Source: Mariannaea sp. PMI_226 (taxonomy: Eukaryota; Ascomycota; Sordariomycetes; Hypocreales; Nectriaceae). Taken from it: a stretch of DNA of 64,000 nucleotides. Positions within the stretch are counted from its first letter, which is position 1. The number at the start of each line of letters is the position of its first letter. Below are positions 11,611-23,647 of the stretch, piece by piece. The position numbers and the translations under genes were made by a program. The notes below the pieces were generated by a model that worked only from the letters and a program-made list of their open reading frames with translations, had not been told where the DNA came from and did no database searches. The stretch is from positions 558,001 to 622,000 of the forward strand of contig JANFOG010000009.1 of the NCBI GenBank assembly GCA_024336345.1, read 5' to 3'.

Positions 11611-12968
11611 TCACAATAGGAATGAAATGGTAGGCCAATACATAATAATACACATGGCCCCTTCTAGATAATCACTCTTCCCGTCCTGACACACTTCTCT
11701 GAGCAACATTGTCCCAAGAAATAGTGAAATCGTCTCTGGTGTCGGAAATTGCAACGTCATGGGGCAGTTGGATTGTGTTGTCCATGAGAATAAAACTAAT
11801 GCAGGGGCAACAAACAAGGCGACGTGTATGCTTCGGGTGATTGCAAAGTCAAGGGCTTTTGGCATTTCGTTTCGATATGCTGCCACCATCGCATCCACTC
11901 GCGAAGGCCCATCTGTGACTATTGGAAGAAGAACAAATGTTGTCGTTCGCTCAGTGATGAATCGAGTACTTGACGCAACATCCAGTGTTTTCATTAGAAA
12001 ATTACCACATCCCGAAGCGAGACCGAGGCCAGCGACGAGAAGAGCCCCTTGAATCAAACCAGCCACCAAACCCGGCATGGTTCCGAGACTTATCGAGGCC
12101 TCGAATCGGGACGCGATGAATATCATCCGATGCGAACTCAATCTGTAGTGCAGATAAGTGACAAACAATACAAGCAGACATATAGACACAGCTCGAGACA
12201 CTCTTCCGAGTGTTTCTTTGCATTCTTCGGGATCGGCTCTACAGCGCGCTTCAGACACCACGGATGGTACAATAAGTGCACTGGATGCCACGATCATGAG
12301 TGAGGACACTTTTGATGCATACTCTATTCCAAAACTTGATTCTGAATGGCGAGTACCAGCAATAAAGAAGCACCATCCCATTACCTGGTCAAATCAGTTG
12401 GAAAGTGTTTGCAGTGCTGAGTTGAAGGGTGGGACAACACACAAGAAGGAGATTGGCCAAAACGCTGCCGAGAATGCAAGATTGAGCCACACCGGGAGCA
12501 TCGTCGTGAATAGCTGTCATGCAGAGCTAGACAATATCAGTAAACCGTTGGCATCGTTGTGCTTATACCTACAATGAGAAGTGGCGCGTTGTCAAAAATA
12601 GCATACAAAATCCCTCCATTTAGAGGACCTAACATAGCTGCTAGGTGGCCTAATCTCCCACTAATCAACCGTGAAAGGGATGCAAACGCTAGAAAATTCA
12701 AACTGAATACCCATACAGGTGGTTTATTGAGAAGACCCAGGACTATTCCCAAGGCTGCTATTCCGAAGACGAAGCTCGACCAGATACCCAATTTGAGCAT
12801 CTGCATACCGTAATGAGCAGTTCTTGGATGGCCATTATGGTTTGATTCAACCGATAACAAAGGAGAGTTCTCATCTGCCAGTATGGCCTGTGATGGCAGA
12901 GCTCGTTCAGTCCTAACATGAGAAACCCCGATATTTGGACAGGGAAGAGCGGCTCGCATATCAGTCAT
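11611..12968 (-). CDS. CaCA-family Ca2+/H+ exchanger-like protein lacking both catalytic acidic residues
   Basis: Three exons (12968-12573, 12526-12443, 12384-11611) separated by 46- and 58-bp introns give 417 aa, the usual size of vacuolar CAX/Vcx1 antiporters. Family landmarks are clear: CILGSVLANLLLVMGWCFFIAG, ALIVPSVV, VSRAVSICLLVLFVTYLHYRL, LLPIV, IHVALFVAPALVLFSW, CPMTLQF and ICQDGK-like VCQDGKSDYLEGAM. However, the first alpha-repeat, normally GNAVE, reads DNAPLL (about residues 126-131). The second, normally GNAAEH, reads TDGPSR (about residues 317-322). Both membrane glutamates that bind Ca2+ in the family are absent, while scaffold and reading frame are intact. Transport activity of the usual kind is therefore doubtful; a changed ion, a regulatory or scaffold role, or early decay are alternatives. 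Expected site if expressed: vacuolar membrane. Confidence 0.8.
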
Positions 12969-14388
12969 TGTTGAAACAGAATGGCGTTCTACTCGATTGA
13001 AACATAAACGGTCTCTCTCTGTGGGAGATCCGATAATATGGGGAATGATTCACTTTCAGATTGATCGAAGGTGCATGCTGAGACTCATGCAACGACCGAC
13101 TGAGCTTTTCAAAAGGCATGGTTGTCCATAAATTAACTGGCTGAATAGTAAATCAGTAAATCAGTAAATCTCAATAGCTTCCCGTGCCCGGGTTATGTCA
13201 TAGTTCCGTCAGTGGCTGAAATCGCAAAGCTAGGTTGGCCGAATTCATCGTTGGTGTTTGGATCTGGCAAAACTCAATGCGATTTGAATAATATATTCAG
13301 ATTCGGTACCCAAAAGCGATGTTGCATATTAATATGCAGTGGGAGGGAGAAGGATATGATAGAAAAAAGACTGTGAGTCGTAATCTTTCTGCCACGGAAG
13401 ATAACTTGTGAACTTGATAATAGGACAATGGAAATTCCATATGCCATTGAGGTAGATTCCTTGATTCGCCGCGCTTCAATCTGCATGTGTTGACATTGCT
13501 ACCTATCCGTTTTACATCATGAAAATCCTCCGGTGCTTACCTGAAATTTTGGAAGACGGAACGAAATCAATCACTATCCGACATACTTATAGAAAGGCGG
13601 TAAAGGCATCGCTGTGGATTTCTTATGAGTCGTGGTGATCAATCGCTTGAGGACCCATGGCCTCTACCCCCTGATAAGGTCAGAGCCGATTCATGGCTAT
13701 CCTTGCCGCGGTCTGGCGGTCCACAATATCGAAGATTTTCAAACATCTTATGAGATGTTGAAGATAATTCTTACAGGGATTTTTACTATCGGAACGAGAG
13801 AGAGAGAGAGGAGGTGGGAAGAAAGCTATTGGCGTGACTGACCGAGTCAATTTTTAGACCAAGACTTCGTATTGGCGAGGCGTACCTTTTATCCCCTGTC
13901 CGGCCAAAATCCGCAACGAAGTATTCGCCGCCAGTCGGGTACAGCACAACACTTGAAAATTATGGCTTTACTTTTTTTCTATTGTTCCTCGTATCTAATA
14001 TGTAACTACAGATTACCTACCTATTAGAGCCAATCGAATTAGGGAGTTCACCTCACAATGCTATCTCCAGTTAGCTTTCCATCAGAAAGCCCCCAAAAGT
14101 CACCACGGCAACATACTGCACAGTAAGGTACATAGAGGTAGCCCCGGTAGGGCTCCTTTAGTGCGCTGCCTAGGCGGTTTTGAGCTCCTCTAGGCAGCAG
14201 CAGCCCCAATTCTCCGCTAAGAGACCTCGAAACACGAAACACCAGATGATTGCATTGAGCGATGCCGATTTATCCGGTCTCCATCAGATCACTCACCATA
14301 TATCCCACCAACTACTGCCCTCTTTCATGTTCACGCATGTTCACAAAGGGAAAATAAAAGTTACCGCATCCCGATCAAGATCACAACA
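12969..14388. other. gene-free intergenic region with short repeats
   Basis: Shared upstream region of the exchanger-like gene (-) and the methyltransferase (+). It contains an 8-bp tandem array (13147-13170) and a GA-rich run near 13797-13815. No coding frame is convincing. Confidence 0.5.
13147..13170. repeat. 8-bp tandem repeat AGTAAATC x3
   Basis: Three perfect head-to-tail copies of AGTAAATC, about 180 bp upstream of the exchanger-like start. Likely a replication-slippage product; no function is inferred. Confidence 0.85.
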
Positions 14389-15334
14389 ATGCCTGAAGAA
14401 CCCAGCTCGCCTCCTGCCTCTGCAAAGGATAGCCAGACCTATCTGCAGGATCTCCCAGATGATATAGGACCCTTTCGGCAGCTATTGGAGGGCTACGGTA
14501 ATGTTGCGCCGAGCGAGGTAGACGCTCATCTACACTCAATTGTAAGTGCTATAAAACATGGCCCCTAAGAAGTCAAGGGTATCATGATATTCTCGTCGAG
14601 TCGCTTAAAACATATCGTTTTGCTAACACGACCCTTTCTTGATTCAGCGCGACAAGGCTTGGGCTGCGGCACGCTTCCCTTGTGTGGGGAGATGGTCCTT
14701 CACGAACTTGCGATTCATAGAAGGCCCAACATTTGAAGCCGTCATTGCAAGACTGAAGAAACCAGAGTCTTCCGACATCTTGCTTGACGTTGCGTGTGGC
14801 CTAGGACAGGTCATACGCAAGCTGATAACTGAAGGGGTAGACCCGACGAAGCTCTATGGTACTGATCTTCTATCTGAGTACCTTGACCTAGGATTTGAGC
14901 TCTTCCGGGACCGAGATCGTCTCCATGAAAACTTCATTGCAGCAGATCTACTTCAATCTGAGACGGGTTTATCAGTGCTCCATGAAAAAGTCACCATGAT
15001 CCATGCCGCTAATTTCTTTCATCTGTTCGACTGGGAGAAGCAAGTTCAAATCAGCTCAAATATAGTAAAACTTCTCCGCCCCGAGGCAGAAGACGCCATG
15101 ATTTTTGGCCGCCAGATTGGTCGACTAGATGCTGGCGAATCCAAGAGTTGGCGATCAGGGCACGTTACATATTTGCACAACCTGGATTCTCTCCAGCTCC
15201 TTTGGGATGAGATAGGCGAGAAAACAGGGACAAAGTGGCGTGTGGACGCAAAATGGATCGGAAAACTCTCATTTCAGATTCCTGGTTATCCTGATTACAC
15301 AATGTATTTAGGATTCGTCATACGAAGGCTGTAG
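14389..15334 (+). CDS. SAM-dependent methyltransferase, meroterpenoid-cluster (AusD/Trt5-like) type
   Basis: Two exons, 14389-14541 and 14648-15334, around a 106-bp intron (GTAAGT..TTCAG) give a 279-aa class I methyltransferase. Motif I is LLDVACGLGQVIRKL (about residues 95-109), with the acidic ribose-binding position in LYGTDL and a following FIAADLL, then MIHAANFFHLFDWEKQ as post-I motifs. The arrangement RDKAW..FPCVGRW..F, together with GLGQ-IRKL and LFRDRD-L, matches the fungal family that methylates carboxyl groups of polyketide-terpenoid intermediates, as in austinol and terretonin pathways. Without the short first exon the protein would lack its usual N-terminal segment. It converges on an MFS exporter 248 bp away, with a Zn2Cys6 gene beyond it. 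No polyketide synthase or terpene cyclase is in the window, so its substrate is unknown. Confidence 0.85.
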
Positions 15335-15582
15335 CCGACTTTATCAAAGTTGCACAGAAGGCTAATTATCTGGGGTTTAGAATGGGGTGAACACAGCGTG
15401 AGATAACTACTTAGATATATGTATGTGCCCAGTCCACCTTCTTCGGCGCACTGGCTCAGCTATAATGCATTCTTCCATGATGCAATGACGAAGTTAGAAG
15501 CTGCTTTATACAAGGTGAGATGTTGTTATAACCGACCTCGCCTCCGAACCCGCCCTCCCGTGGTTCTCCCTGTTCCTCCAGC

Positions 15583-17390
15583 CTACGCCTCCTCGCGGGT
15601 ACCGGCCTCTTTATTATCCTTCACGCTGCACCATTCCATTATGAGGCTTCCCAAGATAGAGAGGCAGGCCACAATGAGAGCGACTTGGAAACATATGCAA
15701 ACTGATTTATTATACGCTTCTAACGCCAAAACGCGATATTGCGAAGGAATGGTCTCCAAAAGATCGGTAACACCAACGGACTCGATCTCCTTGGGGGTGA
15801 TGGTGAGTATGTGGGAAAGACGTTGCGCCAATTGATCGTCTAGCACGTTCTGTCCCACCGAAACAAAGATGGCACCGAATAGTGTCTGAGCAAAGAGCAT
15901 CAGCGAAGCGCCGATGGATACTTCTTCACGTGGTAGCACTGTCTGGGCTGCCATATTCGGTGCCTGGAAACAAGCGCCCAGGCCAAAGCCGTAAAGTATT
16001 TCATACCCAACCCATTGGCCTACTGTTGTAGCCGTGTCGACAGTGGTCAGTAATGCAGCTCCAATTGCAGAAATGCAGATACCAACAATCAATGAAGGCA
16101 TGTAGTAGCCAATGCGGCTCGTGAGTGCTCCAGACAGGATAGACGCAAGAACAAGTGAGAGCACCATGGGTAGCAAGTGGATACCACTCTGAGAAGCTGA
16201 ATCTCCTTTAATAACTTGGAACCAGATGGGGAGAAAATAGACTGTTTTGTTTGTTAGCATTCTGATGTGAGAACAACTCCTAAACTAAACAAGGGGAACA
16301 TACTTAATACTGTCTGGTGAGCACCAACGCAACAGCTCACCCAAAAGCCGCCAGCAATGCTACGTTGAGTAAAAATATGCGGTGGTACAAGAGCATGTCT
16401 GGCCCTCCAAACTTGAATGAGCATAAAAGTAATCAAGAGGGCGAAAGCGAGCGTTAGCAACGCTATAATGCGTCCATCACTCCACTGGTTTCGGTTAGAG
16501 TGCCTTGACTCAAGTTGAATATTGCTGTGAGAGGGACGAAACTTACATCATACGTAAAGCCTCCCCACTGGAGAGCCAAGCAAAGACAGATAACTCCAGG
16601 CAGCAGAGCAAGTAGGCCATCAATATTCAATTGTTGCAACTTGCTACTCGCATTATCTGCAGCGCCAGAGGGCCCAGGGACACGAAGCAATAGGATGACG
16701 ACTCCTAGCACAACACCTCCCAGGGGGAGGTTAAGATAGAAACACCATCTCCATGTGACGTTTGTGGAAAAGGCTCCTCCAATCAGTGGACCGATTATTG
16801 ACGCGATTCCATAAACAGCACCAAGTAAACCTTGGTACTGGGGTCGTTTCTGCAGCGGAACAGCATAGACAATAATGACCAGCTGCTTCACATCAGTACA
16901 AATGTCTCCCTGAGTATGGAGAAAACTCACCACTCCAGATTGAACACCCCCAGCCCCCAAACCAGCAATCGCCCTTCCAACAATAAACGTGGTCGAGTTT
17001 GGAGCGGCACCGCATATGGCCGATCCCACCTCGAAAAGGACAACCGATGTAATAAAGGTGGCTTTTATGTTCAAGAAGGTGTATAATTTCCCAAACACCA
17101 ACAGAAAGGCGCAGTTAGTAAGTAAATAAGCGGTACCGTACCAGCCAATATCGTTTGCGGCTTGGAACTCGTTGGTGATTGCGGGTATGGCGGTTGAAAT
17201 GATAAGTTTGTCCTGTTCAAATATCGTCAACCTCATTACATCCAAGGCGGATTCAACGTTACAGTAACACAATCTCTCTCGTTTGACTGACCAAAGCCAC
17301 TAAAAACATGCAAATGAAGATGGATATAAGGATGAGGGCAAGCCTATAGCCTGACGGATAAACAACGTTGTCCTTTTCCGATGCTGCCAT
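15583..17390 (-). CDS. DHA2-family MFS drug/toxin efflux transporter (14 TM type)
   Basis: Five exons (17390-17292, 17212-16931, 16882-16547, 16484-16304, 16241-15583) with introns of 79, 48, 62 and 62 bp join in frame to 518 aa. Marks of the family: VALDKLIISTAIPAITNEF at TM1, the DIGWYGTAYLLTNCAF segment, GRAIAGLGAGGVQSG (motif C region), YGIASIIGPLIGGAF with TWRWCFYLNLPLGG, and YFLPIWFQVIKGDSASQSG in the C-terminal half. These are typical of TRI12/aflatoxin-pump-like proton antiporters that export secondary metabolites. The N-terminal exon is only 33 codons and is found only by splicing. It is transcribed divergently from the Zn2Cys6 gene and convergently with the methyltransferase, which suggests, but does not prove, a common product or stress response. 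Confidence 0.92.
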
Positions 17391-18220
17391 TTTCTCCGCC
17401 TCGCAATCGCCAAGGTGATTTCTTTATCGTGTAGGTAGCGGATCAACACGGGTTTTAGGAATTAGTGGGATGAATGTAAAGAAGGGAAATTGAAGACAGC
17501 GGTAGAGGGAGTGAAGAATGGTCAGAACAAGAGAGCGAGAAAAAGATACTAGTTGAATAAAAGATTGTGAAAAATGTAGGAAAACGGAAGTCTGAGATGA
17601 AAGACATGTCAAGCTTACGGAAGAAGTGGTCTCGCAGATTGGTATATATATCTTCTTGAATAGCGTTTTACGACGGAGGGTGATAATGCAAATCAAGCTA
17701 AAACTTGCGGGACCCATGCTGCAAACAACTTCAGGAGCTTGGCCATTGGCCGGCAATGACAGTGAAGATGCAATTTTTGCGCCTGCACAGGGCGTGGTCG
17801 TGCTGATAGCAAGTCACCAAGAAGCTAAGTTTGACAAGGGAGCTCAAGGATGGCGTAGGATCCCCGTCTGAATGTCCGACCGTCCGACCGTCCGACCGTC
17901 CGACTGTCCGGTCCTCCGTACATCACCCGACTCTCTGACAATTCTGAACCGTACCGCAATCAACTTTGAAAGGACATGGTATTTTGAAGGGGGGGTTATG
18001 AGTGCCGTCAAGAGGTTCCTAAAATAGGTATAGGTCACGTGCTCTTCTCAAATCATTTGCAGTTCTCATGACTTCGCAAGAAAGCTAGCCAGACAAGACC
18101 TCCCCCTGTGAAATCACTTAGACATACACCACGTTCTTTTACGAGTTTTAAAGTGCCTATAACATACTTCCTGTCTACTCATATATATCCGTTAGTTCAG
18201 AAATAGTATTCGATTGCCAA
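17391..18220. promoter_or_regulatory. divergent promoter between MFS exporter and Zn2Cys6 regulator
   Basis: An 830-bp gap between two start codons pointing away from each other. It holds an 8-bp GTCCGACC array (17874-17911), a CACGTG palindrome near 18036, and a TATA-like GTATATATATC near 17640 on the MFS side. Shared control by the adjacent regulator is an inference from layout. Confidence 0.55.
17874..17911. repeat. 8-bp tandem repeat GTCCGACC (CGG-containing on the other strand)
   Basis: Three perfect units of GTCCGACC, a fourth ending in T and a partial GTCCGG. The opposite strand reads GGTCGGAC repeatedly, giving CGG triplets every 8 bp. Zn2Cys6 proteins classically bind CGG triplets, and a gene for one starts about 310 bp away, so this is a candidate operator. 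It may equally be simple slippage. Confidence 0.8.
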
Positions 18221-20612
18221 ATGATGGTTCAATCAGCATCCAATGGTAGGAGACGCGACAAACCTACACTTAGCTGTACTATTTGTAGAGCCCGCAAGTA
18301 AGTCTCAGTCCTTGTCGCTAGCAAATAAAACTACTAAAGCCCATGAAGGCTTCGTTGCGACAGGCAAAGCCCTTGTGGCTCCTGTGTACGGCGAGGCAAA
18401 TCTGCGGAATGCATGTACCACTACTCAGAACAGGAGCGAAAGGACGCGATAGACTACAGACCTCACAGCAGGAGACACCAAGTCCGCCAGAGAATCATCC
18501 GTCTTGAGAACATCATCACGGAAATGAGAGATAGAGACGTCGTACAGAGCTCACCTGAGTCATCGGGGAATGTCACATCATCAGTAGACGCTCACAACAG
18601 CTCAGTTTCACTTATTCTCCCTCACAGCCACCATGACGCGGATAGCACGGGCAACCTGAGCCTCACTGACACTCACTCAGTGTATGTTGGCAGTTCACAT
18701 TGGGGAACCATTTTGGAGGATGTGAGTGCCCTTGCGAAAAGTGGTAGAGTACTTTGATCATGACCCTTTTAGATTCGATGCCTCAAAGATGAGCTGTCTG
18801 ATGTGTACTCTGAGGACACCTCAAGTCAATCCTCAACACCATTGGATGGCAGACTGAAATACGGATCACCTGTCAGCAAAGTCTCTCTTCTAAACGGCGC
18901 CAACTATCTTCCAAAGGAGCAGATTCTAGACATGATGCCTCCTCGGAAGGTGGTTGATAGACACGTATCACAATTCTTCAATGCATTTGACCTGGCCCCT
19001 GGTGCGTTTAGCCTCATTAACCCCCACTAGCCAAAAAAAAATCTCAATAACTTACACGAGGCTCTACATATTTAGTTATTCTGCACCGGAAAAAGTTTTT
19101 ATCGGAGGTAAGAGATTCGGTTGCCAATGAGTTCTTCACTTCTCACCAAAAGTGTAGTACGCAAACTTTTGGATGAAACCTTCAGATGCCCCAATCATGT
19201 GGGTTGGGCTTTTATTCAGCATCATGAGTATCTCGGTTTTGCTTCAGCAACAAGATGTCGGTGCTCTAGGCTTAACCACTGTAGAATCACAAAATATGCT
19301 AGAGTCCTACCGAACTCTCGCAATCCAGTGCCTGATCACTGGCGATTACCTACGACCAAGCAGATACACCATCGAAGCCCTAATGTTGCATTTTGCCGTG
19401 GACCAGAACGTGAATATCGATACATATATCGGCAATTGGGTTTTGAATGGTGTTGTTGTTCGCATCGCAATGCGTATGGGCCTGCACCGCGACCCTTCCC
19501 ATTGGCCCAGTATTCGACCACTGCAAGCAGAGATGAGGCGGCGGGCGTGGATCGCCTTGTATCAGATGGACTTCTTCACAAGCACTCAAGTTGGGCTACC
19601 ACGTATCATCAAAGACTCTCAATGCGATACGCAACTACCCACAAACTTGTTCGACGACGATATCAGCATTGATGATGATAAATTTCCGCCTGGTCGGCCG
19701 CTCACAGATTATACTCCGCTCTCACATATTATCCAAAGGAATGCCATCATCAAAATAGCAGCAGAAATATATGATGCAACTGAAGCGACAGCATCTTCGC
19801 AGATCCTGATTGAGACGCTGGGTGCTAAACTTCAATCCACAATTGACGCCATACCAGCGTACTTTAGGTACAGCTCACTCGAGAATTCCATTGTGGGAAA
19901 TCCAGTAATTATCATGCAACGCATTTTCCTGGACATTCTCATACATAAGGCTGTTTACCTCCTTCATCGGCAGAGCTTTATCAAGCCTCCGGTTGGATGC
20001 GAAAGCTCGGTATCCAACGAGTTGTGTATCAAAGCCGCATTGGCCATCCTGGAACATCAGCGCAGAGTAAGCGAAGAAACTCAACCTGGAGGTCTGTTGT
20101 ACGGCATTCGTTGGAAGGTAGCCTCATCGCTAAATCACGAATTCCTGCAAGCCACAGTCATGCTATGTTTTCTTTTAAACAGGGACTATGACCGACATAC
20201 CACGGCGCCCGTTCAGGAGCTACATAGGCGAGCTGAAATAGTAGAAGCTTTGGTTTTGGCAAAGGTCCAATGGGAGAAAATCTCAGCACAGTCTGTAGAG
20301 GCACAAAGAGCAGCAGAGGCCATTACTACTGTTCTAAAACATGTTCCAGGGCAGTCAGATGACACTTCAATATCTTCGGGTATGGAAACTTCGTATTACA
20401 TGCAAAGTCAATATGCTAATGTTAGTTACTTCGCAGAATCGATCGATCCAACCCCAGAAGTAGCAACACAATGCTATTCGGGTGGTTTCAGCTACCAACA
20501 AAGCGTAGCTTTTGGTCCATCCTTCAGTTTAATGGATGAAGAATTGACGGGATTTGGGACCATACTAGAGCAATTTTCAACTGAAAATTTGGAGGATTGG
20601 GGGGCCTTTTGA
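18221..20612 (+). CDS. Zn2Cys6 transcription factor with fungal-specific domain
   Basis: Five exons (18221-18297, 18349-18721, 18773-19001, 19076-19107, 19158-20612), including one of only 32 nt, join in frame to 721 aa. The zinc cluster is C19-x2-C-x6-C-x5-C-x2-C-x8-C, with RARKLRCDRQSPC as its core, followed by a basic/coiled linker (RQRIIRLENIITEM). The first intron falls inside the cluster. The conserved VGSSHWGTILEDI segment and the fungal_trans middle domain follow, with APIMWVGLLFSIM, MRMGLHRDPSHWPSI and EMRRRAWIALYQMD. Such proteins act in the nucleus, usually on neighbouring genes. Its neighbours are an efflux pump, divergently placed over a CGG-repeat promoter, and a methyltransferase. 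MM at the start leaves 18224 as an alternative. Confidence 0.9.
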
Positions 20613-21169
20613 AGATCGATTTGTTTATTCATTGCATATCCAGTGAGACAGGTCAAGCTATCCAGACAGCATTCAAAATCCACTTGGGAGCGACTCATGG
20701 CGGAACAGGACGAGGCACAGAACGGTTTGGTTGTCGTTGTAAAATTCCAACGCAGGCTAACTACTTACTTCTAATCACACATAGGATGACTTACTGTGCA
20801 GTTCAAAACCATGGGGGCGGGAAGAGAAAAATGATTATTATGAGAGGTATCTTTAACGATAGAGAGTTTAAGTAATTGGATTGAATAATTTTGTACCATG
20901 TTGAAAAGAATAAAAGGGGGCAACCAAAATGAGCCTGTTACCTACCCACTCAAGGGCACTGTAGCATAGTTCCGAGGTGGGTTCAAGACAGACTCTGAAT
21001 ATTTCATTTACGAGAGACAGCAGGATACTATGCTGTCGATCTGTCAATCTCATGCTATCCGATCCGATGATTACAACATTCAAGCGGCTCTGGGATGAAA
21101 GAAAATACCAGGCAACCTCACATATTAGTGCCAATGTGCTGTAATTAAAATATAGCGTTGAAGAAAATA
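20613..21169. other. gene-free intergenic region
   Basis: Convergent 3' flanks of the regulator and the fasciclin gene. Nothing else seen. Confidence 0.5.
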
Positions 21170-22514
21170 TTACATCATTGCAAGACCGGCCAGCAGAAGC
21201 ATCACTCCTGGAACACTAACTGAGAGAGAACTGGCGGCATTTGAGTCAGATGAGGAGGTACTGGAAGTGGACGACGAGGTTGAAGTTGCCGCATTGGCTT
21301 GAGCAGTGCTGGTACCATTCGCTTCTTCGGTATCAGGCCCCATCACTCTATCGAGACTTGAACGGTGTCAGTAATCAACTCAGACAAATGGTCTTGGAAG
21401 CAAGAGCACTCACATGTGTATTAGGCCATTGTTAGTCAGAACATTGGCCTCGATAACCTTGGCATTGTTGAAGTAGATATCATCCCCCTTGATGCGAACT
21501 CGCACGGTGGTGTCATTAAACGTTTGCAGAACCATACCATCCTCGAGGAAGTTTGTGTAGGTTACCTCCTTCAACGTATGATGCCTAGTGAAATGCTTCA
21601 TCAGCCGCTGCGTTGATCGCCACAACTAAACATAAATCACTTACAAGAGTGCTCCAAGTAGATCCCCCTTCGATAATGAAAGCTGAGGGTTTCCTGAGTT
21701 GTTGAAGCCCGTGGTTGAGGGACCAAGACATGTGACGTTGCGGGTCGTGTCAAGAGTGGGATAAAGGTCAGTTTTGTTCAGCGCATAGTCCAGAGCGCGA
21801 AGTGTGCTGTTAGTGGAACGGATGGTGACTGAACAAGGTGTCGGAGGGATAAGAATACTGTCAAATATGTCAGAGTGGAGTGGTTCAATGTCATAGCCAA
21901 GCACGGGCAGCATACGTATCAACAACTTGGAAAGAGTTCACGTTCTTCGGTCCCCAGACTCCATCGACCACAGTCATCTGAGCTTGTTGGGCCATTCCAC
22001 CTTGCACCATCACGGTAGGACCTTTGAATTCTCTCTTACTGGACGCCTTGCTGCCTGACGCAAATACGACCTGCCCAGTGCCATCACCTCCAAATTGTTG
22101 TTTCAATCCCGCTCCTGCAGATCGGTTGTTGTATGCGTCCTCCTTTAGCAAGGTGGGGACAGCCAGCCCTCTGTCGTTGTCAAAGTCCTTGCTTTTCAAG
22201 GAAGCAGCCATAACATGATATGAAAATAATGTCTCAATGGCCTGAGATCCAATATCTGTGATGGCCGAAACTCCGGATCGAGTAAGATACGTAGTGATTG
22301 CCTCATTCGTGGGAACCAAAACCGTGATGTTGGTGCGCTTTTCCGAGACGATTGTTTGAAATATCCCATGAGAGGTTGAGAGAAGAGAGCGGAATGTGGA
22401 GAGATCATCGTATTTTTCGAGAGCTGTCGAAAGCTCATCGGCTGATTGAGCACTTGCAAGGCCAGCCAAGGTAAGACTCGCTGCCAAGCAGCGCAACGAG
22501 GTTGGAATGCGCAT
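21170..22514 (-). CDS. fasciclin (FAS1)-domain GPI-anchored cell-surface protein
   Basis: Four exons (22514-21916, 21857-21645, 21584-21414, 21356-21170) with introns of 58, 60 and 57 bp join to 389 aa. The start chosen gives MRIPTSLRCLAASLTLAGLASAQ, a clear signal peptide; an upstream in-frame ATG would bury it. FAS1 features are FRSLLSTS, ITVLVPTNEAITTYL and YHVMA in the first half. A second unit contains LLHHTLKEVTY, VRVRIKGDDIYFNNAKVIEANVLTNNGLIHILDRVM, the usual H2 motif end. The C-terminus is a Ser/Thr-rich linker followed by a hydrophobic tail ending LLLAGLAMM, a GPI-attachment signal. Family members mediate adhesion or wall organisation. Several N-x-S/T sites (NSTL, NKTD, NVTC, NDTT) fit a secreted glycoprotein. 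Confidence 0.9.
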
Positions 22515-23647
22515 CTTTTTCCTCCGTTCTCTCAGTCGGGAAGCTCTTGGATTTTTTACGATGCACGAAACTACCAGTGAAGGACTCGTTTGTTTCAATC
22601 TCAGATCCCATTCTTATTATTTACGCCGTTGAGCCTCAGCTTGGGGGCGGCACGAGCCAGTGACAATGAAAACAAAGGCGCAGCTGAGGCTTGTTGGGGG
22701 TCTAGACTCGGCTGGAGAACAAGCCACCGTCCATGCAGCCACTTCGTCAAAGTGCAGCAATATCATCTCTGCGGGGAATTCTCTTGGTTAGTCTGACTGC
22801 TGGACCCAATGGATATGCTGTGATTCTCACTCTCCGACGCGAGTAAGATTTTAGTTGACGCTATGCCTCTGAGCTGAACATCGGGACAACCAAGGGTTGG
22901 CACTATTATATTAAGTCTCCAATCGTCGCGGGATTCCCCCAGCCCGTCTGACAAAGTGCATCCAGGATATTTCGAGCCTACATACAAGCAATGTCAGCCA
23001 CCATTGCTCGTCTCGGCGGAGCGTAAGCCACCTCATTTGCCAAAGACGGAGCGAGTGTCCCCCCGTACGTGAGAGAGCCAGCACAGCATTTTTGTGTTCC
23101 CCTTCGGAGCATTGTGTCCCCGACCTACCTTGACATGCTGATGTGTCTAAGCCCCCACGACGACCCAAAAATACGAGTCCATTTGACAAGACCACGGTGT
23201 CTTACAAAGATTGGGCTGGTCATGACAACGGTATAGTAGTCTTCTGATGCCCAATAAGTCCATGGCCCAAACGTAAATGAAGCATGTCTAATCGCTGCTG
23301 TAGTCTTGGCGGACTTGCAGCCAAAATGGGCTTCAAGTCTATCTCGACTTGAAAGGTCACCCAAAGATTTGAAAAGTACTAATGTATAGGGTAGGTCGAC
23401 TAAATTTACCACGATAAAATGTGTAGATGTTTGATGACGATGGAGGGTAGGAATTCTACATCAGCAAGGTACTATATTACTCTATTTCCTCTAAGAACGC
23501 CTGCGTGTAATCAAAATTTTATGGTCAAACTAGACGGATCCAGACTTCTTGGAGGCCTTGAAATTCATGGCCCGTTCAAATGGGTATCGTCCCGCGCATC
23601 GTTTGGACTATTCTTTCACCGCCAACTCATCCGCCAGCTAGAATGTC
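22515..23647. other. gene-free intergenic region
   Basis: About 1.1 kb upstream of the fasciclin gene and downstream of the second regulator. Frames are short, and no domain or repeat is recognised. Confidence 0.5.

Noticed and set aside
12158..12577. 139-codon plus-strand frame
   Set aside because: Antisense to the exchanger-like gene and its introns; no domain character.
15419..15835. 138-codon plus-strand frame
   Set aside because: Overlaps the last exon of the DHA2 exporter in antisense and has no domain character.
17874..17911. CRISPR-like array
   Set aside because: Units are 8 bp without spacers, in a eukaryotic genome; it is a simple tandem repeat.
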